Shown here piece after piece: positions 54,687 to 63,874 of a DNA stretch of 64,000 bases. The translations under genes and the position numbers were made by a program. Within the stretch, counting starts at the first letter, position 1. Every line of letters begins with the position of its first letter. Under the pieces are notes generated by a model, which did not search any database, was not told the origin of the DNA, and was given only the letters and a program-made list of their open reading frames with translations. The DNA lies in the NCBI GenBank assembly GCA_900315305.1, contig OMYS01000022.1:1-64000 (forward strand), written 5' to 3'. Source of the stretch: an uncultured Eubacteriales bacterium. GTDB lineage: Bacteria > Bacillota > Clostridia > Lachnospirales > Lachnospiraceae.

Positions 54687-56120
54687 ATGGACAGAAAGAA
54701 GAAAAACTTGAACGGGGAGATTGAGGAGCGTCTCCGGAAGCTTGAAAAGAGGGATTTCAGTATCAGCGGGACATTTGCGGATTTGTTTGGGGGCAGCAGG
54801 GGGCCGGTGAATAAAGATGCGGAAACCGGTGCTTCGGCAGGCGGGACCGAGTCTGCGCCGGGGCAGAAGAGTACGACCGGAAACGAACGGTCTGCGAGTG
54901 GGGATGCGTATCCGGACGTCGCGGCTATGCTCTCGCGGGCCCTTGAGGAGCAGAAAATGCTCGAGGAGAAACTCGCGGCTTCCGGACAGCCGGGAGCTGC
55001 GGGGACGTCTCTGTCCGGAACAGACAATTCAGGGGCAGCTCAGTCCGGTACCGGCGGCGCTGAGGCGTCTCCGGCGGACACGAAGTTCGGGACAGATGGC
55101 AGCCGTACATTTCCCGGCACAGATCCTTCTCATGGAGGAACAAAGAATCAGAGTGGAGAGACGGCTGAGAAAGCCGCTGGCGGGGACGCCTCCAGGGAGC
55201 CCGAGGAGGACCCGCTTGAGCAGCTCGACAGCCTGATCGGCCTCGAGGATGTCAAGCGGGACGTGAAGGAGCTCACTTCATTTGTCAGGATCCAGAAAAT
55301 GCGGAAGGACCAGGGGCTGAAGACGGTCCCGGTCTCGCTCCACCTCGTGTTTACGGGAAATCCGGGCACAGGCAAGACGACGGTCGCGCGCATTCTCGCA
55401 AGGATTTACAAGAAGATCGGCGTGCTCTCGAAGGGGCAGCTTGTCGAGACGGACCGGGCGGGACTCGTGGCGGGCTACGTCGGCCAGACGGCGATCAAGA
55501 CGACGGAGCAGATCAAGAAGGCGCTCGGCGGCGTGCTCTTCATCGACGAGGCATACACTCTGTCCGCGAAGGACGACGCGTTCGGGCAGGAGGCGATTGA
55601 CACGATCCTCAAGGCGATGGAGGACCACCGGGACGATTTTGTCGTGATCGTCGCGGGCTACACGGACCTCATGGAGGATTTTATCGACAGCAACCCGGGG
55701 CTTCGCTCACGCTTCAATAAGTACATTGAATTCCCGGACTACACGGTTGATGAGCTGGTGGACATTTTCCTCATGAACTGCAAAAAATACGAGTACACGC
55801 TGGATGATGACGCGAAGAAGCATGTGCGGGAGCAGATCGTTCTTAGGAAAATGCGCGCGCCGGAGAATTTTGCAAATGCCCGCGAGGTCCGCAATCTCTT
55901 TGAGGACGTGATCACGCGCCAGGCGCAGCGGGTCGCGGCGATCGAGAAGCCGACCCACGAGGACATGACGCGGATCCTCGCGGAGGACGTCGCGGAGCCT
56001 GCCGAAGACATGCCGGCAGACAAGGAAAGTGAAACGGATCAGACAGATCATTCTGATCATCCGAAGCGTGCAGAAGGCAAGCCGTCGGAGGGCGGTGAAG
56101 AACCTGATCAGACGACTTGA
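54687..56120 (+). CDS. CbbX/SpoVK-type AAA+ ATPase with disordered N-terminus
   Basis: 477 residues. The AAA domain starts at LDSLIGLEDVKRDVKELTSF. Walker A is FTGNPGTGKTT, GLVAGYVGQTA is the pore-loop region, Walker B is GGVLFIDEAYTL, and the sensor/Arg-finger segment is NPGLRSRFNKYIEFPDY. This is the CbbX/SpoVK group, whose members remodel protein complexes. Residues about 30-165 are low-complexity Gly/Ser/Thr/Glu. AAGGGAGATGCAGCG precedes the ATG. The partner is unknown; it is a single gene between a MITE and galT. Confidence 0.85.
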   Translation: MDRKKKNLNGEIEERLRKLEKRDFSISGTFADLFGGSRGPVNKDAETGASAGGTESAPGQKSTTGNERSASGDAYPDVAAMLSRALEEQKMLEEKLAASGQPGAAGTSLSGTDNSGAAQSGTGGAEASPADTKFGTDGSRTFPGTDPSHGGTKNQSGETAEKAAGGDASREPEEDPLEQLDSLIGLEDVKRDVKELTSFVRIQKMRKDQGLKTVPVSLHLVFTGNPGTGKTTVARILARIYKKIGVLSKGQLVETDRAGLVAGYVGQTAIKTTEQIKKALGGVLFIDEAYTLSAKDDAFGQEAIDTILKAMEDHRDDFVVIVAGYTDLMEDFIDSNPGLRSRFNKYIEFPDYTVDELVDIFLMNCKKYEYTLDDDAKKHVREQIVLRKMRAPENFANAREVRNLFEDVITRQAQRVAAIEKPTHEDMTRILAEDVAEPAEDMPADKESETDQTDHSDHPKRAEGKPSEGGEEPDQTT

Positions 56121-56353
56121 TATCCGCGTCCGCATACAGATCGGAAGGGCGGGTTATGCCATAAAAAACGCTGATATATACCATGATGCGTAAAATATGT
56201 CCGCTTTTTGCATAAAACAGAGCCGAATATGCCATTGTTTTTTGGCTGACTTTCTAATACAGTAGGATACAGAAAAAGGCGCGCGGAGGTCCTTGCCGGC
56301 CGCTGCGCACAGCCGATATGTATGACAGGAAGAGGAAGGAGAGCAAAGACGGG

Positions 56354-57931
56354 ATGAGTACTGTTGAGGAACTGGTAAAAGAGCTGATCGGATATGGCGT
56401 GAGAAGACAGCTGATCACGGAGGATGACCGGACATACGCGGCAAATGAGATTTTCGACATTCTCGGTGTCGAGCCGTCGGCGGATTTTTCCATTGAGCCG
56501 GCCCACACGGCCGATGAGATCTCCGCGGCAGGAATTGCCGCAAATGAAGAGTCTGCCCCGGAGCCTGATGATGACGGGGCGGCGCTCGAGCCGATCCTTA
56601 AAGGGCTTCTTGATGACGCCGTGTCGCGCGGCGTGATCGACGGCGGCATCGCGAGCCGCGATCTTCTGGATACGAGGATCATGGGCGCGCTCACGCCGAG
56701 ACCGTCTGAGGTGATCCGGAACTTCAGAGAGAGGCTCGCGAAGTCCCCGGAGTTGGCGACTGATTATTTCTACGCGCTCTCCCGGAACTCGGACTACATC
56801 CGCGCATACCGCGTGAAGAAGGATGTCAAATGGGTCACGAGGACGAAGTACGGCGACCTCGACATCACGATCAACCTCTCGAAGCCGGAGAAGGATCCGA
56901 AGGCGATCGCGGCGGCTCTTAAAAAGAAGCAGGACAATTATCCGAAGTGCCTGCTCTGCCCGGAAAATGAAGGGTACGCCGGCAGGCTTGATCATCCGGC
57001 CCGCGAGACGATCCGCCTGATTCCGCTGACGCTCGGCGGCGAGAGATGGTACATGCAGTACAGCCCGTACGTCTACTACAACGAGCACTGCATCGTGCTC
57101 TCGGGAAAGCACGTACCGATGAAAATCGAGCGCCTTACATTTGTCAGACTCATGGAGTTCCTGAAGATCCTGCCGCACTACACGATCGGATCGAACGCGG
57201 ACCTGCCGATTGTCGGCGGCTCAATTCTGACGCACGAGCATTTTCAGGGCGGCCACTATACCTTCGCGATGGCAAAGGCAAAGATTCGCACGCCGCTTGT
57301 CTTCAAGGGCTTTGAGGATGTGGAGGCCGGCATCGTGAACTGGCCGATGTCCGTGATCAGGCTTGACGGAGAGAATCCGGACCGGCTCATTGATCTGGCG
57401 GACAAGATTCTCACCGCATGGCGCGGATACAGCGACGCGGAGGCGGAGATTCTCGCGGAGTCGGACGGCGCAAAGCACAACACGATCACGCCGATCGCGC
57501 GCATGAACGGAACGAAGTTCGAGCTCGACCTTGTTCTTCGGAACAACCGCACGACAGAGCAGTACCCGCTCGGCATTTTCCATCCGCATCAGGAGCTGCA
57601 CCACATCAAGAAGGAGAACATCGGTCTCATCGAGGTCATGGGCCTTGCGGTCCTTCCGGCAAGACTTCTGAAGGAAATGCAGGAGCTGAAGACGGCTATG
57701 CTCGCGGGAGCTGACATTCGGGCGATCCCGTCGATCAAGAGCCATGCGGACTGGGCGGACGAGATCCGAGGCAAATACAGTGACATAAATGAAGACAACA
57801 TTGACGGGATCATTCGTGACGAGATCGGCCTTGTGTTCTCGAAGGTCCTCGAGCACGCAGGCGTATACAAGGACACGGAGCAGGGCCGCGCGCAGTTCAT
57901 GCGCTTTATCGACACGGTGAACCGGGCGTAA
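56354..57931 (+). CDS. galT: UDP-glucose--hexose-1-phosphate uridylyltransferase (GalT family 2)
   Basis: 525 residues, the long Firmicute GalT. The N-terminal helical part MSTVEELVKELIGYGVRRQL is followed by CLLCPENEGYAGRLDHPAR, NEHCIVLSGKHVPMKI, and GGSILTHEHFQGGHYTF, where the His residues are catalytic. NRTTEQYPLGIFHPHQELHHIKKENIGLIEVMG closes the core. It exchanges UMP between UDP-glucose and galactose-1-phosphate. I start at 56354; an ATG 36 bp earlier is possible. The 233 bp upstream are AT-rich; I see no firm promoter there. Confidence 0.94.
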   Translation: MSTVEELVKELIGYGVRRQLITEDDRTYAANEIFDILGVEPSADFSIEPAHTADEISAAGIAANEESAPEPDDDGAALEPILKGLLDDAVSRGVIDGGIASRDLLDTRIMGALTPRPSEVIRNFRERLAKSPELATDYFYALSRNSDYIRAYRVKKDVKWVTRTKYGDLDITINLSKPEKDPKAIAAALKKKQDNYPKCLLCPENEGYAGRLDHPARETIRLIPLTLGGERWYMQYSPYVYYNEHCIVLSGKHVPMKIERLTFVRLMEFLKILPHYTIGSNADLPIVGGSILTHEHFQGGHYTFAMAKAKIRTPLVFKGFEDVEAGIVNWPMSVIRLDGENPDRLIDLADKILTAWRGYSDAEAEILAESDGAKHNTITPIARMNGTKFELDLVLRNNRTTEQYPLGIFHPHQELHHIKKENIGLIEVMGLAVLPARLLKEMQELKTAMLAGADIRAIPSIKSHADWADEIRGKYSDINEDNIDGIIRDEIGLVFSKVLEHAGVYKDTEQGRAQFMRFIDTVNRA

Positions 57932-58051
57932 GCTTTATTTATAAGGAATATTCGGAAAAATCCGGCGGAAGCCGCTCTGGTGCCGTCGGGAAGGTCAGAC
58001 AAAATACGACAGATGTGAAAGACCGCCACTGGCGGAATGGGAGAAAAGAAA

Positions 58052-59233
58052 ATGGCAGACGAAACAGTCATCAGCAACCTGAAGAAATCATTTGAGGATA
58101 CATTTGGCGCGCCGGCAGAGCTTGTCTGCTTCGCGCCGGGCCGCGTCAACCTGATCGGCGAGCACATCGACTACAACGGCGGACATGTCTTTCCGTGCGC
58201 GCTGACGCTCGGAACCTACGGGGCCGCAAGACGCCGCGCAGACCGGACCGTCCGCATGGCCTCCGCGAATTTCCCGGAGGCGGGCGTGACGGAGGTGTCT
58301 CTTGACGACCTCGCATACAGAAAAGAGGACGGCTGGACCAATTACGTGAAGGGTGTTATCTGGGCATTTGCGAAGAACGGCTATGCCTGCGAGAACGGCT
58401 TTGACTTCATGGTCAGCGGAACGATCCCGAACAAGTCGGGCCTCTCATCGAGTGCGTCGCTCGAGGTCCTGACCGGAGAGACGATGATGGAGATGTTCTC
58501 ATTTGACAATGACCAGATCCACAACGCGCTTTTCGGCCAGCAGGCGGAGAATCAGTTCGTCGGCATGAACTGCGGCATCATGGACCAGTTCGCGTCCGCG
58601 ATGGGAAGAAAGGACAAGGCCATCTTCCTCAACACAGCGACGCTCGACTACAGCTACGCGCCGGTCGTGCTGAAGGACGCGGAGCTCATCATTGTCAACA
58701 CGAACAAGCCGCACGAGCTCACGGATTCCGCATACAACGAGCGGAGAAGCCAGTGCGAGGAGGCGCTCGCGATCCTTAAGAAGGCAAAGCCGATCAAGGC
58801 GCTCTGCGATCTGACACCGGATGAGTTCGATGAGGTGAAGCATCTTCTCACGGACGATGTGCTTCTCCGCCGCGCAAGACACGCTGTCACGGAGGACGCG
58901 CGGACGGTTGCGGCTGTGAAGGCCCTCGATGCGGGCAATCTCGAGGAATTCGGAAAATTAATGGACGCGTCGCATGTGTCGCTCCGGGATGACTTCGAGG
59001 TCTCCTGCCGCGAGCTCGACATCCTCGCTGAGGAGGCGTGGAAGATTCCGGGCACAATCGGCGCAAGAATGACGGGCGGCGGCTTCGGCGGCTGCACGGT
59101 CAATATCGTAAAGAGCGAGGCGGTCCCGGAGTTTATCGAGCGCGTCGGAAATGCATACAAGGAGAAGGTCGGGTACGAGGCGAGCTTCTACAGAGCGGCG
59201 ATCGGCGACGGCCCGCACAAGGTGGACGGCTGA
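58052..59233 (+). CDS. galK: Galactokinase
   Basis: 393-residue GHMP kinase. CFAPGRVNLIGEHIDYNGGHV is the galactokinase signature. SGTIPNKSGLSSSASLEV is the ATP-binding motif, NCGIMDQFASAMG holds the catalytic Asp, and GARMTGGGFGGCTVNIV is the C-terminal glycine motif. It makes galactose-1-phosphate for GalT, 120 bp upstream. The ATG at 58052 has GGGAGAAAAG before it; an earlier ATG at 58037 does not. Confidence 0.96.
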   Translation: MADETVISNLKKSFEDTFGAPAELVCFAPGRVNLIGEHIDYNGGHVFPCALTLGTYGAARRRADRTVRMASANFPEAGVTEVSLDDLAYRKEDGWTNYVKGVIWAFAKNGYACENGFDFMVSGTIPNKSGLSSSASLEVLTGETMMEMFSFDNDQIHNALFGQQAENQFVGMNCGIMDQFASAMGRKDKAIFLNTATLDYSYAPVVLKDAELIIVNTNKPHELTDSAYNERRSQCEEALAILKKAKPIKALCDLTPDEFDEVKHLLTDDVLLRRARHAVTEDARTVAAVKALDAGNLEEFGKLMDASHVSLRDDFEVSCRELDILAEEAWKIPGTIGARMTGGGFGGCTVNIVKSEAVPEFIERVGNAYKEKVGYEASFYRAAIGDGPHKVDG

Positions 59234-59235
59234 GG

Positions 59236-59280
59236 CCGCTCACTGAGCCGGGGGCCGAAGGCATGTGACTGTGTGAGCGG
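59236..59280. other. Hairpin after galK
   Basis: ccgctcac and gtgagcgg are perfect eight-base arms around a 29-base loop starting four bases after the galK stop. No T run follows, so it may protect the mRNA end rather than terminate. An extended -10 (TGGTAAGAT) for the AraC gene lies about 40 bp downstream. Confidence 0.45.
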
Positions 59281-59356
59281 TCGCTATGAGATTCGCGCAA
59301 ACTGTGCCGATATGGTAAGATAGCAGAACAGACGTCTGCATTTTATGGAGGCACAG

Positions 59357-60304
59357 ATGGCGAAGAACAGACAGACAATTGATTTCAGGTTTTATGATAT
59401 GCCGCAGAGAGATCCGATTCTTGTATTTTCAGGCGAAAAATGGAAGAGGGTCTACGGCGAGGGCGCGCCGAACCTTCATTTTCATAATATTCTCGAGATC
59501 GGCATCTGCCGCGAGGGCAGCGGGCGCATGATCTACGAAAATGAGGAGCGGCCGTATGAGGCGGGCGCGCTCTCTCTGATTCCGGCGAACTGCCCACACA
59601 ACACGCTGAATGAGCCGGGGCAGATTTCGTGGTGGGAGTATATCTTTGTCGACGTCCATGCGTATCTGCAGCGGGAGTACGGCGCGGATGAGCAGTTTGT
59701 GCAGAAGTGCGAGGAGCGCATCGGGAGCCGCTATAATCTGCTGCGCGCGGATGACCACCCGGATATGCGGGGGCTCATCGACGCTGTCATAGAAGAGACG
59801 AACCGGAATGATCCGTACATGCGCGAGGTGAGAAATTCGTACATCACGGCGCTTCTCCTGCTCATGGCGAGGGAAAACCGCGACTACACGAGGAGCAGAC
59901 CGGAGGAGTACCGGGCGAGAGACCGGCAGATTGTGCAGTCGCTCGAGTACATCGGGCAGCACTACGCGGAGAACCTCATGATCGCTGACCTCGCGAACAA
60001 CGTACACATGAGCGAGACGCACTACCGCCGCGTGTTCCGGGAGTCGATGAATATGTCGCCGACCGATTACCTCAATATGGTCCGCATCCGGGAGGCGTGC
60101 AGGCTGCTCCTCAAGACCGATCTTCCGGTCGAGCTGATCGCGGAGCGGTCCGGGTTTACGACGATGTCGACATTTAACCGGAATTTCCGTGCGTATACAA
60201 ATGAGTCGCCGCTCAAGTGGAAGAAGACGCACTTGGGGGCGTCCGACAGCATCGCGGGCTTTCAGATCCGCGCGAGAAAGGGATGGGACGACGACACGGT
60301 CTGA
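59357..60304 (+). CDS. AraC-family regulator, probably of galactoside use
   Basis: 315 residues. N-terminal cupin-type sensor with HFHNILEIGICREGSGRMIYE and IPANCPHNT. C-terminal double HTH: ENLMIADLANNVHMSETHYRRVF and VELIAERSGFTTMSTFNRNF, ending SPLKWKK. GGAGG lies five bases before the ATG at 59357; the upstream ATG contains that ribosome site. Placed between galK and a sugar importer with a beta-galactosidase, it probably activates these in response to a galactoside (inference). Confidence 0.9.
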   Translation: MAKNRQTIDFRFYDMPQRDPILVFSGEKWKRVYGEGAPNLHFHNILEIGICREGSGRMIYENEERPYEAGALSLIPANCPHNTLNEPGQISWWEYIFVDVHAYLQREYGADEQFVQKCEERIGSRYNLLRADDHPDMRGLIDAVIEETNRNDPYMREVRNSYITALLLLMARENRDYTRSRPEEYRARDRQIVQSLEYIGQHYAENLMIADLANNVHMSETHYRRVFRESMNMSPTDYLNMVRIREACRLLLKTDLPVELIAERSGFTTMSTFNRNFRAYTNESPLKWKKTHLGASDSIAGFQIRARKGWDDDTV

Positions 60305-60314
60305 TATATGTATT

Positions 60315-60346
60315 GAGAGCTGCATAACCTGTGGCTCTCTTTTTTG
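60315..60346 (+). terminator. Terminator of the AraC-family gene
   Basis: gagagc and gctctc arms with a 13-base loop, then six T. Confidence 0.8.
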
Positions 60347-60351
60347 TTATG

Positions 60352-60398
60352 ATTCAGCTCTGAGGAACGCGAAGCGTTCCGAGTTTGGGGTGCTGAAT
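60352..60398. repeat. Family B hairpin repeat, best-preserved copy
   Basis: Perfect outer arms ATTCAGC/GCTGAAT and inner arms ggaacgc/gcgttcc around gaa. The reverse complement of its core, actcggaacgcttcgcgttcc, matches 31896 and 53148 onward. The remainder of the 326-bp gap up to the binding-protein gene contains an agagcttgctc stretch related to the hairpin after pflB. Confidence 0.65.
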
Positions 60399-60571
60399 AT
60401 TACTATACGCCTGGCACCCCACGGAGACTGAAAAGATGAAGGAAGAGCTTGCTCGTTTTTGCACGTCCAAAGCCGGAAACGCAAGAACAGAGTCGGATTT
60501 GCACATTTTTGGATAGAAAATGTGAACAATTCCTGAATATCCCTGTGTAAAATGTAATCATCAGGTCGGAA

Positions 60572-60588
60572 CGAAAACGTGTTATTCG
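60572..60588 (+). promoter_or_regulatory. Possible LacI/CcpA-type operator before the second sugar importer
   Basis: CGAAAACGTGTTATTCG is a 17-base imperfect palindrome whose first nine bases (CGAAAACGT) are those of the cellobiose-locus operators. It lies 43 bp before the binding-protein ATG. TAAAAT at 60548-60553 may be the -10. Confidence 0.5.
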
Positions 60589-60630
60589 TCGTTCTGCACA
60601 ATGGTTTTCACAAGGAACGGAGGAAAGATT

Positions 60631-61998
60631 ATGAAAAAACAGATTTTATCGGCAGTTCTGGTGACAGCAATGGCAGCGTCCCTCGGGGCCTGCGGAAGCT
60701 CCTCTTCATCGTCGTCCACGGCGGCATCCGGCTCGACCGTTACAACGACGGAGTCCACATCCTCGGGCGCGGCGAAGGCAGATGTCGCAAATGAGGACGA
60801 GCACACACTCTCCGTCGAGGCGTGGGACGCAAACTTCAACATCCCGGCTCTCGAGGCTGCAGCAGCTGATTATAAGAAGAACGTCGATCCGGACTTCAAC
60901 CTGAATATCATTCAGGAGTCGCAGTCCTCGGATATTGAGGATCAGATCACACTGGCGGCTTCCTCAGGCGATTACAGCCAGCTGCCGGACATCGTCCTTT
61001 TCCAGGACCACTACTTCCACAAGTATGTGACGGATTATCCGGATGCGTGGTCTGACGCAATCAACAGCTCAAGCATTGACTGGAGCGATTTCGGACAGGA
61101 GAAGCTCTCCTACAGCCAGTACAACGACGAGCACTGGGGCGTTCCGGTCGACAACGGCACCTGCATCGCGGCGTACAGAACAGATCTTCTTCAGGAGGCA
61201 GGCTACACGATCGATGACCTGAAGGGCTGCAGCTGGGACAAGTTTGATGAGATCGGCAAGGCGGTCTACGCAAAGACCGGCAAGTACCTGCTCTGCATGG
61301 ACGGCGACGGCAACGATCTTCCGTACATCATGCTTCAGGCAGAGGGTGTCTCCCAGTTCAAGGATGGCAAGGCAAACTTCGTCGACAACGACACGATGGT
61401 CCAGGTCATCAATATGATCGTCAAGCTCCAGAAGGACAACGTCCTCTATCTTGCAAATGACTGGTCTGACTACACGAACCAGGCAATCCAGGGCGATATG
61501 GTCGCCGGTGTCATCAACGGCAACTGGATCATCCCGACGATTGAGCAGGTCACGGCAAACAGCGGAAAATGGGAGATCACAACGCTTCCGACACTGAAGG
61601 GCGGCGACGGCTACGCGTCAAACGGCGGCTCCTCCCTCTACATCACATCGAACTGCAAGAAGACAGACCTCGCAGTTGACTTCCTTTCGAAGACCTTTGG
61701 CGCAGGCTCCACAGAGACCTATGACGCAGCTTTAAAGAACGGCGGCGTGATCACATGCTCCACAAAGGCAGGCAAGTCTGATGTCTATCAGCAGGGTGTT
61801 GCTTACTTCAACAATCAGCCGATCTACGCTCAGATCGTTGAGATGGGCACACATGTCAAGGTTGTCGAGCAGTCTGATTACCACTATGACGCCCGCACAC
61901 AGGTTGCGGCGGCTATCCAGAACATTATCAACGGCGCGGACACAAAGTCGGCACTGCAGGATGCTCAGGACCAGGTTGATTTCACAATGGGCGGCTGA
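60631..61998 (+). CDS. Sugar ABC transporter substrate-binding lipoprotein (galactoside locus)
   Basis: 455 residues. Signal peptide MKKQILSAVLVTAMAASLGA with lipobox LGAC, Ser/Thr tether to about residue 50, then a type-1 solute-binding protein. HWGVPVDNGTCIAAYRTDLL and the SLYITSNCKKTDLAVDFL segment are typical. GGAGGAAAGATT precedes the ATG at 60631. Ligand inferred as lactose or another beta-galactoside from galT, galK and the downstream GH2 gene. No ATPase gene is present. Confidence 0.88.
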   Translation: MKKQILSAVLVTAMAASLGACGSSSSSSSTAASGSTVTTTESTSSGAAKADVANEDEHTLSVEAWDANFNIPALEAAAADYKKNVDPDFNLNIIQESQSSDIEDQITLAASSGDYSQLPDIVLFQDHYFHKYVTDYPDAWSDAINSSSIDWSDFGQEKLSYSQYNDEHWGVPVDNGTCIAAYRTDLLQEAGYTIDDLKGCSWDKFDEIGKAVYAKTGKYLLCMDGDGNDLPYIMLQAEGVSQFKDGKANFVDNDTMVQVINMIVKLQKDNVLYLANDWSDYTNQAIQGDMVAGVINGNWIIPTIEQVTANSGKWEITTLPTLKGGDGYASNGGSSLYITSNCKKTDLAVDFLSKTFGAGSTETYDAALKNGGVITCSTKAGKSDVYQQGVAYFNNQPIYAQIVEMGTHVKVVEQSDYHYDARTQVAAAIQNIINGADTKSALQDAQDQVDFTMGG

Positions 61999-62015
61999 TA
62001 GTCCATAAGACAAGA

Positions 62016-62047
62016 GAACGGGCGGCCGCTCAGGCGGACGCCCGTTC
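62016..62047 (+). terminator. Intercistronic hairpin after the binding-protein gene
   Basis: gaacgggcg and cgcccgttc are perfect nine-base arms around a 14-base centre; no T run follows. It occupies the same position as the T-tailed terminator in the cellobiose operon and may stabilise the upstream mRNA. Confidence 0.6.
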
Positions 62048-62085
62048 CGCATCAATAAGCAGTGTTCCGAAAGGAGGAAACTGAT

Positions 62086-62994
62086 TTGAGTCATACATCA
62101 CATCCGAAGAGCAGCCGGCTCGTGAGAAAGCAGAATGCCGCCGGCTGGGGATTCCTGATGCCGGCAACGATCCTCATTTTCATCATGAGCTTCTATCCGA
62201 TGGTCCAGGCGTTCATCATGTCCCTGAAGACCGGATCGAGCGCAAATATGAAGTGGGCGCAGCCGGTGCTGTTCAACTACATGCGCATGATGAAGGACAA
62301 GCTGTTCATCCGGTCTGTCGGCAATACATTTCTGTATCTGATCATTCAGGTCCCGATCATGCTGGTTCTTGCGATTCTTCTCGCACAGATCCTGAACAAC
62401 CGGAACCTGAAGCTGAAGGGCTTCTTCCGGACCTGCGTGTTCCTCCCGTGCGCGACATCGCTCGTATCCTACGCCCTCATTTTCAAGTCTCTGTTCGCGA
62501 CGCAGGGTCTTATCAATTCCGTCCTGATGAAGCTTCATATCATCAGCAGCAACATCAACTGGCTCGGCCAGACGGGAACGGCACGGTTTGTCCTGATCAT
62601 CGCCCTGATCTGGAGATGGACGGGCTACAACATGGTCTTCTATCTCGCAGGCCTTCAGAACATCGACTATTCGGTCTATGAGGCGGCGCAGATTGACGGC
62701 GCGTCTCCGTGGAAGACATTCTGGCACATCACGGTTCCGCTTCTCAGACCGGTCATCGTCATGACATTCGTCATGTCCATCAACGGCACACTGCAGCTCT
62801 TTGATGAGTCTGTCAACCTGACGAAGGGCGGCCCGGCCAACACGACGATTACGATGTCGCACTACATTTACAATAACTCGTTCGGACAGGGAACCGCGAA
62901 CTTCGGCTACGCGTCCGCAATGTCCTTTGTCGTCTTTATCATGGTCGCGATCCTTGCGGCAATTAACATGAAGGTAGGTGATACGCGTGACTAA
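62086..62994 (+). CDS. Sugar ABC transporter permease, MalF type, TTG start
   Basis: 302 residues, six hydrophobic segments, EAA loop YEAAQIDGASPWKTFWHITVP. The frame contains an upstream GTG without a ribosome site. AAAGGAGG lies eight bases before TTG at 62086, which I take as the start (MSHTSHPKSSRLV). It partners the next gene. Confidence 0.9.
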   Translation: MSHTSHPKSSRLVRKQNAAGWGFLMPATILIFIMSFYPMVQAFIMSLKTGSSANMKWAQPVLFNYMRMMKDKLFIRSVGNTFLYLIIQVPIMLVLAILLAQILNNRNLKLKGFFRTCVFLPCATSLVSYALIFKSLFATQGLINSVLMKLHIISSNINWLGQTGTARFVLIIALIWRWTGYNMVFYLAGLQNIDYSVYEAAQIDGASPWKTFWHITVPLLRPVIVMTFVMSINGTLQLFDESVNLTKGGPANTTITMSHYIYNNSFGQGTANFGYASAMSFVVFIMVAILAAINMKVGDTRD

Positions 62995-63838
62995 TGAGAC
63001 TGCTGTGGTTAAGAAGAAAAAGAATAAATCCCATATTCAGCGCCGGCTGATCCCGAGCTATATCTTCCTGATTTTCTGGTCATTTATCTCGGTGTTCCCG
63101 TTCTACTGGATGATTTCGGCGGCGACAAATAAGTCGCTCGATGTTGCACAGGGCAAGCTTATTATTGGCACGTACCTTGCGCAGAACATGAAGGCTCTGC
63201 TCGCCGCGCAGCCGCTGGCGAGAGCGATGGGCAACTCATTTCTTTACTCGACGGTGCAGACGCTGCTTTGCCTCTTCGTCTGCTCGCTCGCAGGCTTCGG
63301 CTTTGAGATTTACCACGACAAGGGAAAGGATATCCTGTTTTCGATCCTGCTGCTTGCGATGATGATTCCGGGCGTCGCGACGATGATCCCACTGTTCAAG
63401 ATGGCATCGAAGTTCCATATGCTGAACACGGTCTGGGGCTTCATTCTTCCGTCGATTTCGACTCCGTTTATGATCATGATGTTCCGCCAGAATTCGAGAA
63501 ACTTCCCGCGGGACATCCTCGAGGCCGCCCGTCTCGACGGACTCAATGAATTCCAGATCTTCTACCGGATGTATATCCCCTGCATGAAGGCGACATACGC
63601 GGCGGCAGCGGTTATCACGTTCATGAACGCCTGGAACGCTTACCTGTGGCCGAAGGTAGTTATGACAGACAACAGGGCAGAGACGATGCCGATGCTGATT
63701 GCAAACCTCGGCGGCGGCTACACCGTGGATTACGGTATGCTGATGCTGGGCGTCCTGTTCTGCTCAGTTCCGACCATGATTATCTTCTTCGTTCTCCAGA
63801 GACAGTTTGCAGAAGGTATTACGGGCGCTGTCAAGTGA
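62987..63838 (+). CDS. Sugar ABC transporter permease, MalG type, GTG start
   Basis: 283 residues with six hydrophobic segments, EAA loop LEAARLDGLNEFQIFYRMYIP and C-terminal LQRQFAEGITGAVK. GTG at 62987 has AAGGTAGGT seven bases upstream, inside the preceding gene, which it overlaps by eight bases. A GTG nine bases earlier is too near that site. It closes the importer operon before a strong terminator. Confidence 0.9.
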   Translation: MTNETAVVKKKKNKSHIQRRLIPSYIFLIFWSFISVFPFYWMISAATNKSLDVAQGKLIIGTYLAQNMKALLAAQPLARAMGNSFLYSTVQTLLCLFVCSLAGFGFEIYHDKGKDILFSILLLAMMIPGVATMIPLFKMASKFHMLNTVWGFILPSISTPFMIMMFRQNSRNFPRDILEAARLDGLNEFQIFYRMYIPCMKATYAAAAVITFMNAWNAYLWPKVVMTDNRAETMPMLIANLGGGYTVDYGMLMLGVLFCSVPTMIIFFVLQRQFAEGITGAVK

Positions 63839-63874
63839 TACAGCATCCCGGACTGTATGCTCCGGATATGATCT

